Part shown: positions 32,354 to 41,123 of the stretch, in pieces | Position numbering within the stretch: position 1 is the first letter of the stretch | Layout of the letters: the number at the start of each line of letters is the position of its first letter | NCBI GenBank assembly: GCA_964348095.1 | Contig: CAYGBK010000018.1 | Span: forward strand, 1-64,000 | Length of the DNA stretch: 64,000 nt | Source: WVXP01 sp964348095 | GTDB taxonomy: Bacteria; Desulfobacterota; BSN033; WVXP01 | Direction: 5' to 3' | Translations under genes and position numbers: made by a program | The notes under the pieces: generated by a model | What the model saw: only the letters and a program-made list of their open reading frames with translations | Database searches by the model: none | What the model was told of the DNA's origin: nothing

Positions 32354-34876
32354 ATGGCGAAAAAGACCAAAACTCGCAAACTTTCTTTGGATCAACTACG
32401 GTGGCGGTGTGACCCTGACAGACTGGAGTTTGAGAGTACAAAGGATTTGGAAGCCTGTAAGGAAATCATAGGCCAGCCGAGAGCCACAGAGGCTATCCGG
32501 GTGGGTTTAGAAATCGAGGGTTTTGGGTACAACATTTTTGTGACCGGCCTGGTTGGAACCGGAAGAAACACAACCATAAAGAGACTTCTTCAGGAGATCG
32601 ATACGACCGGTCGCATCCCCGAAGATCTCTGTTACGTGAACAATTTCAAGAACCCAGATGTGCCAAAAGTGATTAGCCTTCCAGCCGGTCGAGGGATAGA
32701 TTTGCGAAAGGATATGGAGAACCTGATCGAGAGTCTGAAAAGGAACATTCCCCAGGTATTCGAGAGTGAGACATACCAGAAGAAAAGGAAAGAAACATTG
32801 GAGAGTCTACAGGGGAAACAGGCGGATCTGTGGAGCCGTTTTGAAAAGGAAGTTAAGGACTCGGGGTTTTCTCTTGTTCAATTCAAGATGGGTCCTTATT
32901 CGCGACCGGGAATTCTTCCCGTCATGAGCGAAAAGCCAACGGACTTAAACGAGCTGGAGAATTTGAGAGAGGCAGGGAAATTCAGCGATGAAGATCTTGA
33001 GAAGATAAAAAAAAGGCACAAGGAACTGACCGAGAAGCTCGAACAACTCTTGAAAGAGACGAGAAAGAACGAGAGAGAGATCGAGCAAGCAGTCAGTAAC
33101 CTCAACCGCGAAGCCGTCCTGCCTCTTGTGCGGGGGCTTATTTCCGACATTTGGGAGAAATACGACCATCCCAAGATTCGGACTTACCTTGATGAGGTTC
33201 AGGAGGCGATCATAGAGAATCTGCACAGATTCCAGGAAAGAGAGGAAAAAAGACCGGGCGACCTCGGTCTAGCAACATCTCCTGCCTCTGATCCTTTTCT
33301 CGAGTTTCATGTGAATGTCGTGGTAGACAACGCTGAGACTCGGGGGGCACCTGTCGTGGTCGAGAACTTCCCAACCTATCGGAATCTTTTTGGTACACTC
33401 GAGCGGGTGATGAGTCCTTCAGGGGTCTGGAAGACCGACTTCACGAAGATCAAAGCGGGCTCCCTGATTCGGGCAAACGGCGGATATCTGATCGTCAATG
33501 CACTTGATGCGCTGATTGAGCCAGGGGTCTGGACGACACTAAAACGGACATTGAAGAACAGGGTGATTGAGATTCAGACGTATGATCCACTCTACCTTAT
33601 CGGAGGCACCGCGCTAAAACCGGAGCCAATCGATATGAAGGCAAAAATCATCATGATTGGGGATGATCGCCTTTACCACCTTCTCTATCGGTTTGATGAG
33701 GATTTCAAGAAGATTTTCAAAATCAAGGCCGACTTCGACTCGGTGATGGACAGGGTAGATGAGACAGTCTGGCAGTATGCCTCATTTGTGTGCAAGATCT
33801 GTAGAGAAGAGAACTTGAGGCCCTTTCACAAGACGGGTATCGCCGCCATTGTAGAGTATGGGGTGAGGCAGGCAGGCAAGAAAGACAAGATTTCCACACG
33901 CTTCCATCTGATAACGGATATCATGAGGGAGGCCAACTACTGGGCCTCCAAGGCTGACAGCGAGATGGTCCATGAGGAACATGTCGACAAGGCCATCGAA
34001 AAGCGGACCTATCGGGTGAATATGGTCGAAGAGAAGATCAAAGAGATGATAGAGGACGGGACGATCATGATCGATTCTGAGGGGGAGGTGGTCGGACAGG
34101 TTAACGGCCTTGCCATATACCAACTGGGAGATCACGAGTTCGGGAAACCGTCCCGAATTACGGCAAAGACGGCCATGGGAAGGGCAGGTATCATCAACAT
34201 CGAGCGTGAGGCAGACTTGAGCGGAAAGACTCACAACAAAGGGGTCCTCATTCTGGCCGGGTACCTACGAGGAAAATACGCCCAGGAAAGGCCTCTCACC
34301 ATGAGTGCGAGCCTATGTTTCGAACAGTCCTATACCGGGGTCGATGGAGATAGTGCCTCCTCAACAGAGGTCTATGCCCTTTTGTCTAGCCTCGCAGGAC
34401 TCCCCCTGAGGCAGGACATTGCCGTTACCGGTTCCGTTAATCAGAAGGGGGAGATCCAGCCGATTGGTGGGGTCAACGAGAAAATTGAGGGCTTTTTGGA
34501 TGTGTGCAAAATCAAAGGACTCAATGGTAAGCAGGGGGTCATGATCCCCGAGCAAAACGTCAAGGATTTGATGCTCCGAAAGGAGGTCGTCGAAGCAGTG
34601 AGAACTGGGCAGTTTCATATCTACCCAGTGAGAACCATCGATGAAGGGATCGAAATCTTAACAGGCATAGAGGCAGGAGTTCCACTCTCAAAGGGAGGCT
34701 ATACCCCTCGGAGTGTTAATGATCGTGTCGACCGCCGTCTCAGGGATCTAGCTGAGAAAATGAGGGATTTCGGTCGGCCCAAGAAATCAAAGACCAAAAC
34801 AGGCGAAAAGGGGGAGAAGGAGAACAATCAGGAAGATGAGACGAACAGCTCAGGTCACGACGATTGGGTAGCCTAG
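32354..34876 (+). CDS. Lon-like AAA+ protease (AAA_32 / LonB-type family)
   Basis: 840 residues. The N-terminal ATPase domain has FVTGLVGTGRNTT; an Arg replaces the usual Walker A Lys, as I recall for this Lon-like group. A long charged coiled-coil insert follows (about 135-310). The C-terminal Lon protease domain has the catalytic Ser in GDSASSTEVYALLSSLAG (about 665) and the Lys in IGGVNEKIEGF (about 708), so the Ser-Lys dyad is complete. It ends in a Lys/Glu-rich tail. It lacks the classic LonA N-domain. ATP-dependent degradation of misfolded proteins is expected. Confidence 0.92.
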   Translation: MAKKTKTRKLSLDQLRWRCDPDRLEFESTKDLEACKEIIGQPRATEAIRVGLEIEGFGYNIFVTGLVGTGRNTTIKRLLQEIDTTGRIPEDLCYVNNFKNPDVPKVISLPAGRGIDLRKDMENLIESLKRNIPQVFESETYQKKRKETLESLQGKQADLWSRFEKEVKDSGFSLVQFKMGPYSRPGILPVMSEKPTDLNELENLREAGKFSDEDLEKIKKRHKELTEKLEQLLKETRKNEREIEQAVSNLNREAVLPLVRGLISDIWEKYDHPKIRTYLDEVQEAIIENLHRFQEREEKRPGDLGLATSPASDPFLEFHVNVVVDNAETRGAPVVVENFPTYRNLFGTLERVMSPSGVWKTDFTKIKAGSLIRANGGYLIVNALDALIEPGVWTTLKRTLKNRVIEIQTYDPLYLIGGTALKPEPIDMKAKIIMIGDDRLYHLLYRFDEDFKKIFKIKADFDSVMDRVDETVWQYASFVCKICREENLRPFHKTGIAAIVEYGVRQAGKKDKISTRFHLITDIMREANYWASKADSEMVHEEHVDKAIEKRTYRVNMVEEKIKEMIEDGTIMIDSEGEVVGQVNGLAIYQLGDHEFGKPSRITAKTAMGRAGIINIEREADLSGKTHNKGVLILAGYLRGKYAQERPLTMSASLCFEQSYTGVDGDSASSTEVYALLSSLAGLPLRQDIAVTGSVNQKGEIQPIGGVNEKIEGFLDVCKIKGLNGKQGVMIPEQNVKDLMLRKEVVEAVRTGQFHIYPVRTIDEGIEILTGIEAGVPLSKGGYTPRSVNDRVDRRLRDLAEKMRDFGRPKKSKTKTGEKGEKENNQEDETNSSGHDDWVA

Positions 34877-35065
34877 TTGCTAGCTCAGCCTTCTGCTTCG
34901 ACTGGACCGAGTCAACGTGCCCTGGTCGTCTTTGGTTGTAGGCGGTTAGTTGTAACGACGGATTCGAACCAAGGCCAGGAAGGAGGCTCGCTCAACCTTT
35001 TCCTGGTTAGCTTCTGAATTCATTGATCCTTGACGCTCGGCAAGGAGGGACGGACGCAAACTGGT

Positions 35066-35875
35066 ATGAATCGGGTTGAAATTATCGTTGTTGGCCGAGA
35101 AATTCTGGTGGGAAGAACCCGAGACACCAACTCTAATTGGATTGCACGACGGGTGGCCTCTCTTGGCGGGAGGACGTCGCGGATTGTGGCGGTGGATGAT
35201 GATGTTCAGTCTATTGCGAAAGAGATCCGAACCGGTCGATCGAATCGAGCGCGGGTTATCATTACGATAGGTGGCCTGGGACCGACAGCAGACGACAAGA
35301 CGCTTGCAGCCGTGGCAGAAGCAACAGGCACCCCCCTCGAGCTTGACATTGAAGCCCTCGAGTTTGTGAGGAAGCGATACGGTTTTTTCAAAGACCACGG
35401 GTTTGTTGACTCCGACAAGATGACGGCAAGTCGTAAGAAAATGGCGTTGCTCCCAGTAGGATCTAGGATACTTCGGAATTCGGTCGGAGCAGCGCCTGGC
35501 GTGCACCTAGACCTGAAAACCCTCTCCCTCTTCTGCGTTCCAGGGGTTCCAGAGGAGATGGAGGCGATATTTGAGGAAGAGATGGTTGATACCCTGAAGG
35601 GTATCTTCGGCAAGAACGTCTTCCTCGAAAAAACCATCACCACAACACTCAAGGATGAATCTCTACTCGCAGATATCCTGAATCGGGTCATGAAAGATAT
35701 TCCCCGGGTGTACCTGAAATCGCGGCCAACCCACTTCGGTCGGAATGTCAACTTGAACGTGACGATCAGTGTTACCGGGGACAATCGCGGGGACGTCGAA
35801 AGGGAGATACGACGAGCGGTCCTGAGAATTCGAAAAGGAATCCGTGAAGAGACTGCCCCGAGATCGGGTCATTGA
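35066..35875 (+). CDS. CinA-like molybdopterin-binding-domain protein
   Basis: 269 residues. The MoCF/MoaB-like fold of CinA N-domains is seen: VEIIVVGREILVGRTRDTNSNWIARRVASLG, DDVQSIAKEIR, VIITIGGLGPTADDKTLAAVAEA, and LLPVGSRILRNSVGAAPG. The PncC-like nicotinamide-nucleotide amidase domain is missing, so this is the short form. ATG 35066 is the only good start, but AAGGAGGG lies 16 bases upstream, so the start is a little uncertain. Role unclear; possibly an ADP-ribose or NMN-related enzyme. Confidence 0.88.
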   Translation: MNRVEIIVVGREILVGRTRDTNSNWIARRVASLGGRTSRIVAVDDDVQSIAKEIRTGRSNRARVIITIGGLGPTADDKTLAAVAEATGTPLELDIEALEFVRKRYGFFKDHGFVDSDKMTASRKKMALLPVGSRILRNSVGAAPGVHLDLKTLSLFCVPGVPEEMEAIFEEEMVDTLKGIFGKNVFLEKTITTTLKDESLLADILNRVMKDIPRVYLKSRPTHFGRNVNLNVTISVTGDNRGDVEREIRRAVLRIRKGIREETAPRSGH

Positions 35876-35982
35876 GAGAGGAGCAAGGGTTCTTAGACGT
35901 TTCGCCTCAAATCCCGCACACCGGGAAGTTCCTAGAAACTCTATCAGCCTCACTCTCCACGGGGTCCTCGAGCCTTTGACCT

Positions 35983-36744
35983 TTATCCTTGGCCCTTTAT
36001 CATCCCACCTAGGTCACCGAGTTCATACTGAATGATTGTGATAGCAGCGATCGCCGCCGTTTCTGTCCTCAGAATCCGCTCTCCCAGACCAATGGAGACA
36101 AATCCTCTCATTCGGGCCAGTTCGATTTCCCCTATGCTGAAGCCGCCCTCAGGGCCAACTGCAAGGGTGAGATTTCTTACAGGGTCTTTTAACGTCGCCA
36201 GGACATGCTTCATGCCTTCGGAGGATTCTTTCTCCCAGAGGATGAGATTGAGATGACTTGCACCGGCAATCTCTAAAACTTCAGAAAAAAGAGAAACGGG
36301 ATAGACAACGGGAACTCTGGCACGTCGACTCTGCTGGGCTGCTTTCGTGGCGACCGCCTGCCAGCGATGCGATTTCTTCTGGGACGCGTCCCGCTCCTGT
36401 GGGGTGATGGAGTGGTCGGACACACAGGGCATAATAGAAGAGACACCGAGCTCCGTCGCCTTCTGGATGATCCACTCAAGCCGTTCCTTTTTAGGGAGAG
36501 CCTGGATTAAATGGATCTCAATGGGTGGTTCGACTGAGGCAGCAAGAGGTTCGAAAATCAAGGCCGCTCCGTGTCGTCGGGTTAGTTGAACAACCCGACC
36601 CCGAAAGTCTCTTCCCAGCTGGTCTCTTATAGTGACGAGATCCCCAACTCTTCCGGCCCGCCCTCTGAGGAGCTCTAAGGACTCTCCCTCCATGACAACG
36701 ATCTTTCCGATAGTGAGTTTCTCATCGACCTTGAGAAGTCCCAT
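35983..36744 (-). CDS. rsmE: 16S rRNA (uracil(1498)-N(3))-methyltransferase
   Basis: SPOUT methyltransferase that methylates U1498 of 16S rRNA. 253 residues from ATG 36744, chosen because AAGGAGGCAGG lies directly in front; the frame runs 44 codons further upstream without family likeness. Motifs are LIQALPKKERLEWIIQKATELGV, a knot region LAVGPEGGFSIGEIELARMRGF, and the C-terminal LGERILRTETAAIAAITIIQYELG. Divergent from the TatD gene. Confidence 0.94.
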   Translation of the reverse strand: MGLLKVDEKLTIGKIVVMEGESLELLRGRAGRVGDLVTIRDQLGRDFRGRVVQLTRRHGAALIFEPLAASVEPPIEIHLIQALPKKERLEWIIQKATELGVSSIMPCVSDHSITPQERDASQKKSHRWQAVATKAAQQSRRARVPVVYPVSLFSEVLEIAGASHLNLILWEKESSEGMKHVLATLKDPVRNLTLAVGPEGGFSIGEIELARMRGFVSIGLGERILRTETAAIAAITIIQYELGDLGGMIKGQG

Positions 36745-36942
36745 CCTGCCTCCTTGGCCCATAATCGATTGATCCACCAGGAGATTGAGAGTAAAACGCC
36801 CGCCCCCTGGGAAAGCCCCTGGTTGACAAATGGGAGATTCACAACACATCTTAGTATGATATGAGAGAAAATCCAAACGAGATGTGCGAAAATATCCGAG
36901 GACCCTTAGCGTAGATCACGTCTGTTCAGGTGAGAAGGTACA

Positions 36943-37698
36943 ATGCTTGTTGATGGCCATGCCCATCTCGATGAGGTTGATGATATAACGGCGGCCCTTT
37001 CTGAGGCGAAGCGTGCAGGGGTTAACGCTATTGTCGGTGTCGGGATGGCGATCGAATCAAATCAGCAGATCCTCTCCCTCGCCCGTCAACTTCCGGCCTT
37101 TTTTTACCCCGCTATCGGGTACCATCCATGGGAGATCTCTGTGGACACAGTGGATAGAACAATCGCTTTTATCGACAGGCATCTGCCCATCTGCGTCGCT
37201 TTGGGAGAAGTGGGCCTCGATTACAAGGCCAGGGTCAAAAAGGACCTCCAAAAAGAGGTTCTTTCACGGCTTCTCGAGATCGCGTCTCGCCAAAAGAAGC
37301 CGGCAATCCTCCACTGTCGATTCTCTCATGAGCGGACGCTGGAGATCGTTTGTCAGTCGGGCCTCCAGAGGGCAGTTTTTCATTGGTACAGCGGTTCCGT
37401 TGATATCCTCCGGAGAATTCTGGACAGGGGGTATTTTATTTCGGCCACACCTGCTCTCGATTATAGTCTACCTCACCGTGAGGCAATTCGCTGGACACCC
37501 CTTGAGCGGATCCTCCTTGAGACCGATAGCCCTGTGGAATATAGGGGGAAGATATCTAGGCCTGCAGATGTTCGGCGGACAGCAGATTTGGTCGCGGAGA
37601 TCAAAGGAACGACCTTCCAAAAGGTCGCCGAGAAAACAACAGAAAATGCCCAAGGGTTTTTCGGAATTCGCATAAGAAATGAAGAGAAAAGTTCATAA
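36943..37698 (+). CDS. TatD-family metal-dependent hydrolase
   Basis: 251 residues, TIM barrel. Metal ligands are DGHAHLDEV (first His pair), ALGEVGLDYKA (Glu/Asp), ILHCRFSHERTLEIV (His), VFHWYSGS (His, usually HCFSG) and ILLETDSPVEY (Asp). TatD proteins are 3'-5' DNA exonucleases or deoxyribonucleases. It is shorter at the N-terminus than E. coli TatD. It converges with a membrane protein gene. Confidence 0.9.
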   Translation: MLVDGHAHLDEVDDITAALSEAKRAGVNAIVGVGMAIESNQQILSLARQLPAFFYPAIGYHPWEISVDTVDRTIAFIDRHLPICVALGEVGLDYKARVKKDLQKEVLSRLLEIASRQKKPAILHCRFSHERTLEIVCQSGLQRAVFHWYSGSVDILRRILDRGYFISATPALDYSLPHREAIRWTPLERILLETDSPVEYRGKISRPADVRRTADLVAEIKGTTFQKVAEKTTENAQGFFGIRIRNEEKSS

Positions 37699-37729
37699 GC
37701 CATCCGACAATGGTTCCGGCCGCAGATCG

Positions 37730-38137
37730 TCACCCCCTGGCTGTCCTGAGCCAGAATGCGGCAGCAACTCCCCAAAAAGCATTGAAAATCAATACGAACA
37801 GGGGAGTCAGAGTTCCAAGGTCCATCCCAAGGAATCCCTTGTGCGCCTTGTACGGAAACACGACAAAGAGCTGGACCAATGTGGGACCTAAGCTTAGAAG
37901 GAGGCCATTTCTCACAGCAGATCCAGCTCTTAGCGGCAGAAGAAAGAGAAAGCCCCAGATTCCTCCCCAGACGATCCGTGGGTAGAGCCACGTCGGGGTG
38001 AGAGAAGGCGAGATGTTCACCCCAAAGAGATAGGCGAGATGATAGTGGCCAAAAAGCCAGACAACCAGACTGTTTATGAGTCCGCCGAAACACCCGGCCG
38101 CGAAGGTATGACTCAGCTTTGAAAAGAATAGTCTCAT
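37730..38137 (-). CDS. Hypothetical integral membrane protein
   Basis: 135 residues with four predicted membrane segments (about 10-28, 50-70, 78-96 and 106-130). It is rich in Gly, Phe and Leu, with the N-terminal HTFAAGCFGGLINSLVVWLFG. The family is not recognised with confidence. It resembles other small uncharacterised four-helix proteins of Gram-negatives. Convergent with TatD; 31 bases apart. Confidence 0.6.
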   Translation of the reverse strand: MRLFFSKLSHTFAAGCFGGLINSLVVWLFGHYHLAYLFGVNISPSLTPTWLYPRIVWGGIWGFLFLLPLRAGSAVRNGLLLSLGPTLVQLFVVFPYKAHKGFLGMDLGTLTPLFVLIFNAFWGVAAAFWLRTARG

Positions 38138-38389
38138 GGCTCATCCTCCTAGAGAGAAAAGCGGTTAAGCAGAAAATGACATTTTTCGGTTTAAAGGTCA
38201 AGGAGTCACTTTTCGGTGTCGATCGTTTGGCGTTCATTCTACCATTCTGGCTTATTTCAAAGACGACCTGGTGACGCTCATTTTACAAAGAGAGAATCAG
38301 CGTGCTATATTCTTCCCGTTCCCAGGGTCATCTATGTCCTGGATTTTTGAGCAGAAGCTCAGGAGTTTTGATAGATCCGGGGTTTTCGA

Positions 38390-39319
38390 GTGGCAGAAGG
38401 GATAGGTCAAATTCTCAGAGAGATCCGGAATGATAACCGATCCGGGGCGTCCGAAATCACCCAAAAAGCGGCACGGAGTCTTGTGGTTTTTGCCGAGACC
38501 TTCGAGGGAAGCACGCCACATGATTTGATGCAAGGGCTATCTGAAGTTGGCCGTGAGATTGTGAAGTGTCAGCCGACTATGGCACCCCTTTTCAACCTGG
38601 TCAATAGAACCCTTCTCGAGGCGGATGAGGCAAAGACCGTCGAGGAGGGTCGGACTCGCATCAAGAGCGTAGTGAGCAATTCGGTGAAGAATTCGAGGGA
38701 GGGGTGGAAACGGATTGCGGACCATGCGAACTCTCTTGTGGAAAAAGACTCAACGATTCTGACCCATTCTTACAGTGCAACCCTTTTTTGGATTCTCGGT
38801 CACCTTCACGAGCGAATGAAAGAGTTTTCGGTTATATGTACCGAATCACGTCCCCTCTGTGAAGGTGTAACCCTGGCTCGCCAATTGGCGGAAAAAGGTA
38901 TCCGGGTGCGACTTGTGGTGGATGCGGCGGCATTTCAACTCCTCGATCGGGTAAGTCTCGTTCTGGTTGGGGCCGATGCGATCTCTCCGCTGGGGGTGAC
39001 CAATAAGATCGGAACCTGCGGTCTCGCGGCAGCTGCCAACTTTTTGGCTGTGCCCTTCTATGTCGTTGCGGGGACTGAAAAGTGCGTGTCGCGGGACTTG
39101 ATGGCCGACCTTGATAAAGAGACGAGACCATCAAATGAGATCGCTGAGAATGACACGATGATCGACATCCTCAACTTCTATTTCGACCGAACACCTCTCG
39201 AACTGGTTTCGGGGGTAATCACGGAAGAAGGGATCTGGCGTACCGGCAGGATAAAGGAATATTTTAGATCATTAAAGATACATCCAATTCTGGCAAGTTG
39301 GACGGTCAGGGATCGATGA
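38390..39319 (+). CDS. eIF2B alpha/beta/delta-like protein
   Basis: 309 residues with a GTG start. C-terminal motifs of the eIF2B / MtnA / ribose-1,5-bisphosphate isomerase fold are ESRPLCEGVTLARQLAEKGI, VVDAAAFQLLDRVSLVLVGADAISPLGVTNKIGT (region), and VPFYVVAGTEKC. The N-terminal helical domain (about 1-115) is unlike bacterial MtnA. Bacterial members may be aldose-phosphate isomerases, but the substrate is unknown here. It overlaps the phosphatase gene by four bases (ATGA), so the two are probably linked in one pathway. Confidence 0.85.
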   Translation: MAEGIGQILREIRNDNRSGASEITQKAARSLVVFAETFEGSTPHDLMQGLSEVGREIVKCQPTMAPLFNLVNRTLLEADEAKTVEEGRTRIKSVVSNSVKNSREGWKRIADHANSLVEKDSTILTHSYSATLFWILGHLHERMKEFSVICTESRPLCEGVTLARQLAEKGIRVRLVVDAAAFQLLDRVSLVLVGADAISPLGVTNKIGTCGLAAAANFLAVPFYVVAGTEKCVSRDLMADLDKETRPSNEIAENDTMIDILNFYFDRTPLELVSGVITEEGIWRTGRIKEYFRSLKIHPILASWTVRDR

Positions 39320-39954
39320 CCCACATTTATCTGGTCCGTCACGGGCAGACCGACTGGAACAAGGAGGAGATTTTTAGAGGGACGACGGATATCCCCCTCA
39401 ACGAAATGGGGAGGATGGAAGCTCAACTGGCATCAGAGGCGCTCAGAGCCATGCCAGTCAAGGCGGTTTACTCGAGTCCCCTGGCCCGTGCAAAAGAGAC
39501 GGCAACGGCCATTGCCGACTGTCATGGGCTCGACGTAAGAATCATTGAGGGCTTTCAGGATATCTGCTTTGGTCACTGGCAGGGCGTCTCCCACAAAACG
39601 GTTCAAAAACAATACCCAGACCTGTATCGGCTTTGGCTCGAAGACCCCTACGCCGTCACGTTTCCAGGTGGAGAAAACCTCGAGGCCGTGCAGACGAGGG
39701 CTGTAAAGGCGGTGAGAGAAATCGTTTCCGATCATCCGGAAGATACGGTTGTCGTGGTTTCTCACCGGGTAACTAACCGGGCTCTTATCTGTGGGGTGGC
39801 AGGAATTAGGCTCTCCCGGTTTTGGCAGCTTGGCCAGGACACGGCAGCTATCAATCTACTCACATGGAAGAAGGATTACTTTACCCTCGCCTGTCTCAAT
39901 GATACCTGTCATCTTCAAAGTGTCGAAAAGAATCGGATGAAGATTGATTTCTGA
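39316..39954 (+). CDS. Histidine phosphatase family protein
   Basis: 212 residues. The N-terminal catalytic motif IYLVRHGQTDWNKEEIFRG (phospho-His in RHG), the GTTDIPLNEMGR region and VYSSPLARAKETA are followed by VVSHRVTNRALICGV, which holds the second His. This branch includes alpha-ribazole phosphatase, phosphoglycerate mutase-like and sugar-phosphate phosphatases. The start at 39316 overlaps the stop of the eIF2B-like gene (ATGA), suggesting coupled expression and perhaps a common sugar-phosphate substrate. Confidence 0.92.
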   Translation: MTHIYLVRHGQTDWNKEEIFRGTTDIPLNEMGRMEAQLASEALRAMPVKAVYSSPLARAKETATAIADCHGLDVRIIEGFQDICFGHWQGVSHKTVQKQYPDLYRLWLEDPYAVTFPGGENLEAVQTRAVKAVREIVSDHPEDTVVVVSHRVTNRALICGVAGIRLSRFWQLGQDTAAINLLTWKKDYFTLACLNDTCHLQSVEKNRMKIDF

Positions 39955-39973
39955 TGGGGGTCTGTGGAGAGGG

Positions 39974-41119
39974 CTATCTTCCTCTTTTCAGTTTGTCTCG
40001 ACCGAATTTTCCGCTTACCTCGTCGATGGCCATATCGAGACGACTTTGTCTTTCGTCCTCAATGCTCAACTTCTCAAAGAAGGCAAGTTGTCTGGCTGAC
40101 GATTGGAAATTGCTGACTCCCACCCCAACGAGTCGGACCTTCGATCGGAGCTGTTCGTTTTTCAAGAGTTCGAAAGCCGTGTCTCGGATGATCTTTGTGG
40201 AGTTCGTGGGTCCATCGATGGTGCGAGCCCGAGTGACAAGGCGAAAATCGCTATACTTGAGTTTCAGGGTGATTGTTCGACCCCTCAATCCATGTGTTCT
40301 TATCCTCCTTCCAATGGTTTCGGATTGGGCAGCAAGGGTCTTCATGAGGATTTCAATGTCGTCCGTATCTTCTCCCAAGGTGTTTTCGTTGCTGATGGAT
40401 TTGGGTTCACCATGAGAAACAACCGCTGATCGGTCTAATCCCCTCGAGAGTTCGAGAAGGCTTCGGCCAAATTTCCCGAACTTCTTCGTGAGTATGGCTT
40501 CTGGGAGCTTTCTTATCTGGCCAGCCTGGGTGATTCCAAGGCCCTCGAGGGTCTTAAGGGCTCTCTTCCCAACCCCGGGGAGCTTCGTCACAGGGAGGTC
40601 ATCCAGAAAATCCTCGACCTCATCATGTCTGATCATGGTGAGTCCATCAGGCTTATCCCAATCCGAAGCGATCTTGGCGACGAATTTGTTGGGTGCAATC
40701 CCGATAGAGCAAGTGAGCCCTGTCTCCTCACGGACCCATTCCTTGATTCTCTTGGCGAGGGCAATAGGATCTCCAAGCAGTCTCTCTGTTCCCGTGATAT
40801 CCAGGTAGGCCTCATCAATTGAGACTTGCTCGCAAACTGGTGAAATCGTATTAAGAAAAGCCATTATCCTCCGTGACGTTTCCTGGTACCGGCTCATCCG
40901 CACCGGGACAAAGACTGCCCGGGGGCAGAGACGTTTGGCTTGAAAGATCGGCATAGCAGAGTGGACACCGAATTCTCTCGCCTCATAGGATGCCGTCGAA
41001 ACGACCCCTCTCATGCCGCCACCGACGATCACAGGCTTACCCCTTAGGCGTGGGTTGTCCAGTTGCTCGATAGCAGCGTAGAAGGCATCCATGTCAATAT
41101 GGAGAATTGTTCCTTTCAT
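39974..41119 (-). CDS. dinB: DNA polymerase IV
   Basis: Y-family error-prone translesion polymerase, 381 residues. It shows ILHIDMDAFYAAIEQLDNP (first metal Asp pair), VVSTASYEAREFGVHSAMP, CEQVSIDEAYLDITG (catalytic Asp-Glu), SIGIAPNKFVAKIASDWDKPDG, and the helix-hairpin-helix KLPGVGKRALKTLEGLGI. The C-terminal little-finger domain is full length. It sits 4 bases from the M24 peptidase gene upstream on the same strand. No LexA-like operator was recognised. Confidence 0.95.
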   Translation of the reverse strand: MKGTILHIDMDAFYAAIEQLDNPRLRGKPVIVGGGMRGVVSTASYEAREFGVHSAMPIFQAKRLCPRAVFVPVRMSRYQETSRRIMAFLNTISPVCEQVSIDEAYLDITGTERLLGDPIALAKRIKEWVREETGLTCSIGIAPNKFVAKIASDWDKPDGLTMIRHDEVEDFLDDLPVTKLPGVGKRALKTLEGLGITQAGQIRKLPEAILTKKFGKFGRSLLELSRGLDRSAVVSHGEPKSISNENTLGEDTDDIEILMKTLAAQSETIGRRIRTHGLRGRTITLKLKYSDFRLVTRARTIDGPTNSTKIIRDTAFELLKNEQLRSKVRLVGVGVSNFQSSARQLAFFEKLSIEDERQSRLDMAIDEVSGKFGRDKLKRGR

Positions 41120-41123
41120 CGTC

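Noticed and set aside
34946..35060. TTCGAATCC-like motif on the minus strand near 34960, suggesting a tRNA T-loop
   Set aside because: The flanking bases do not form a 5-bp T stem, and no acceptor or anticodon stems could be placed.
34946..35506. 186-codon minus-strand frame opposite the CinA-like gene
   Set aside because: It is a shadow of the CinA-like gene, whose plus-strand frame carries the family motifs.
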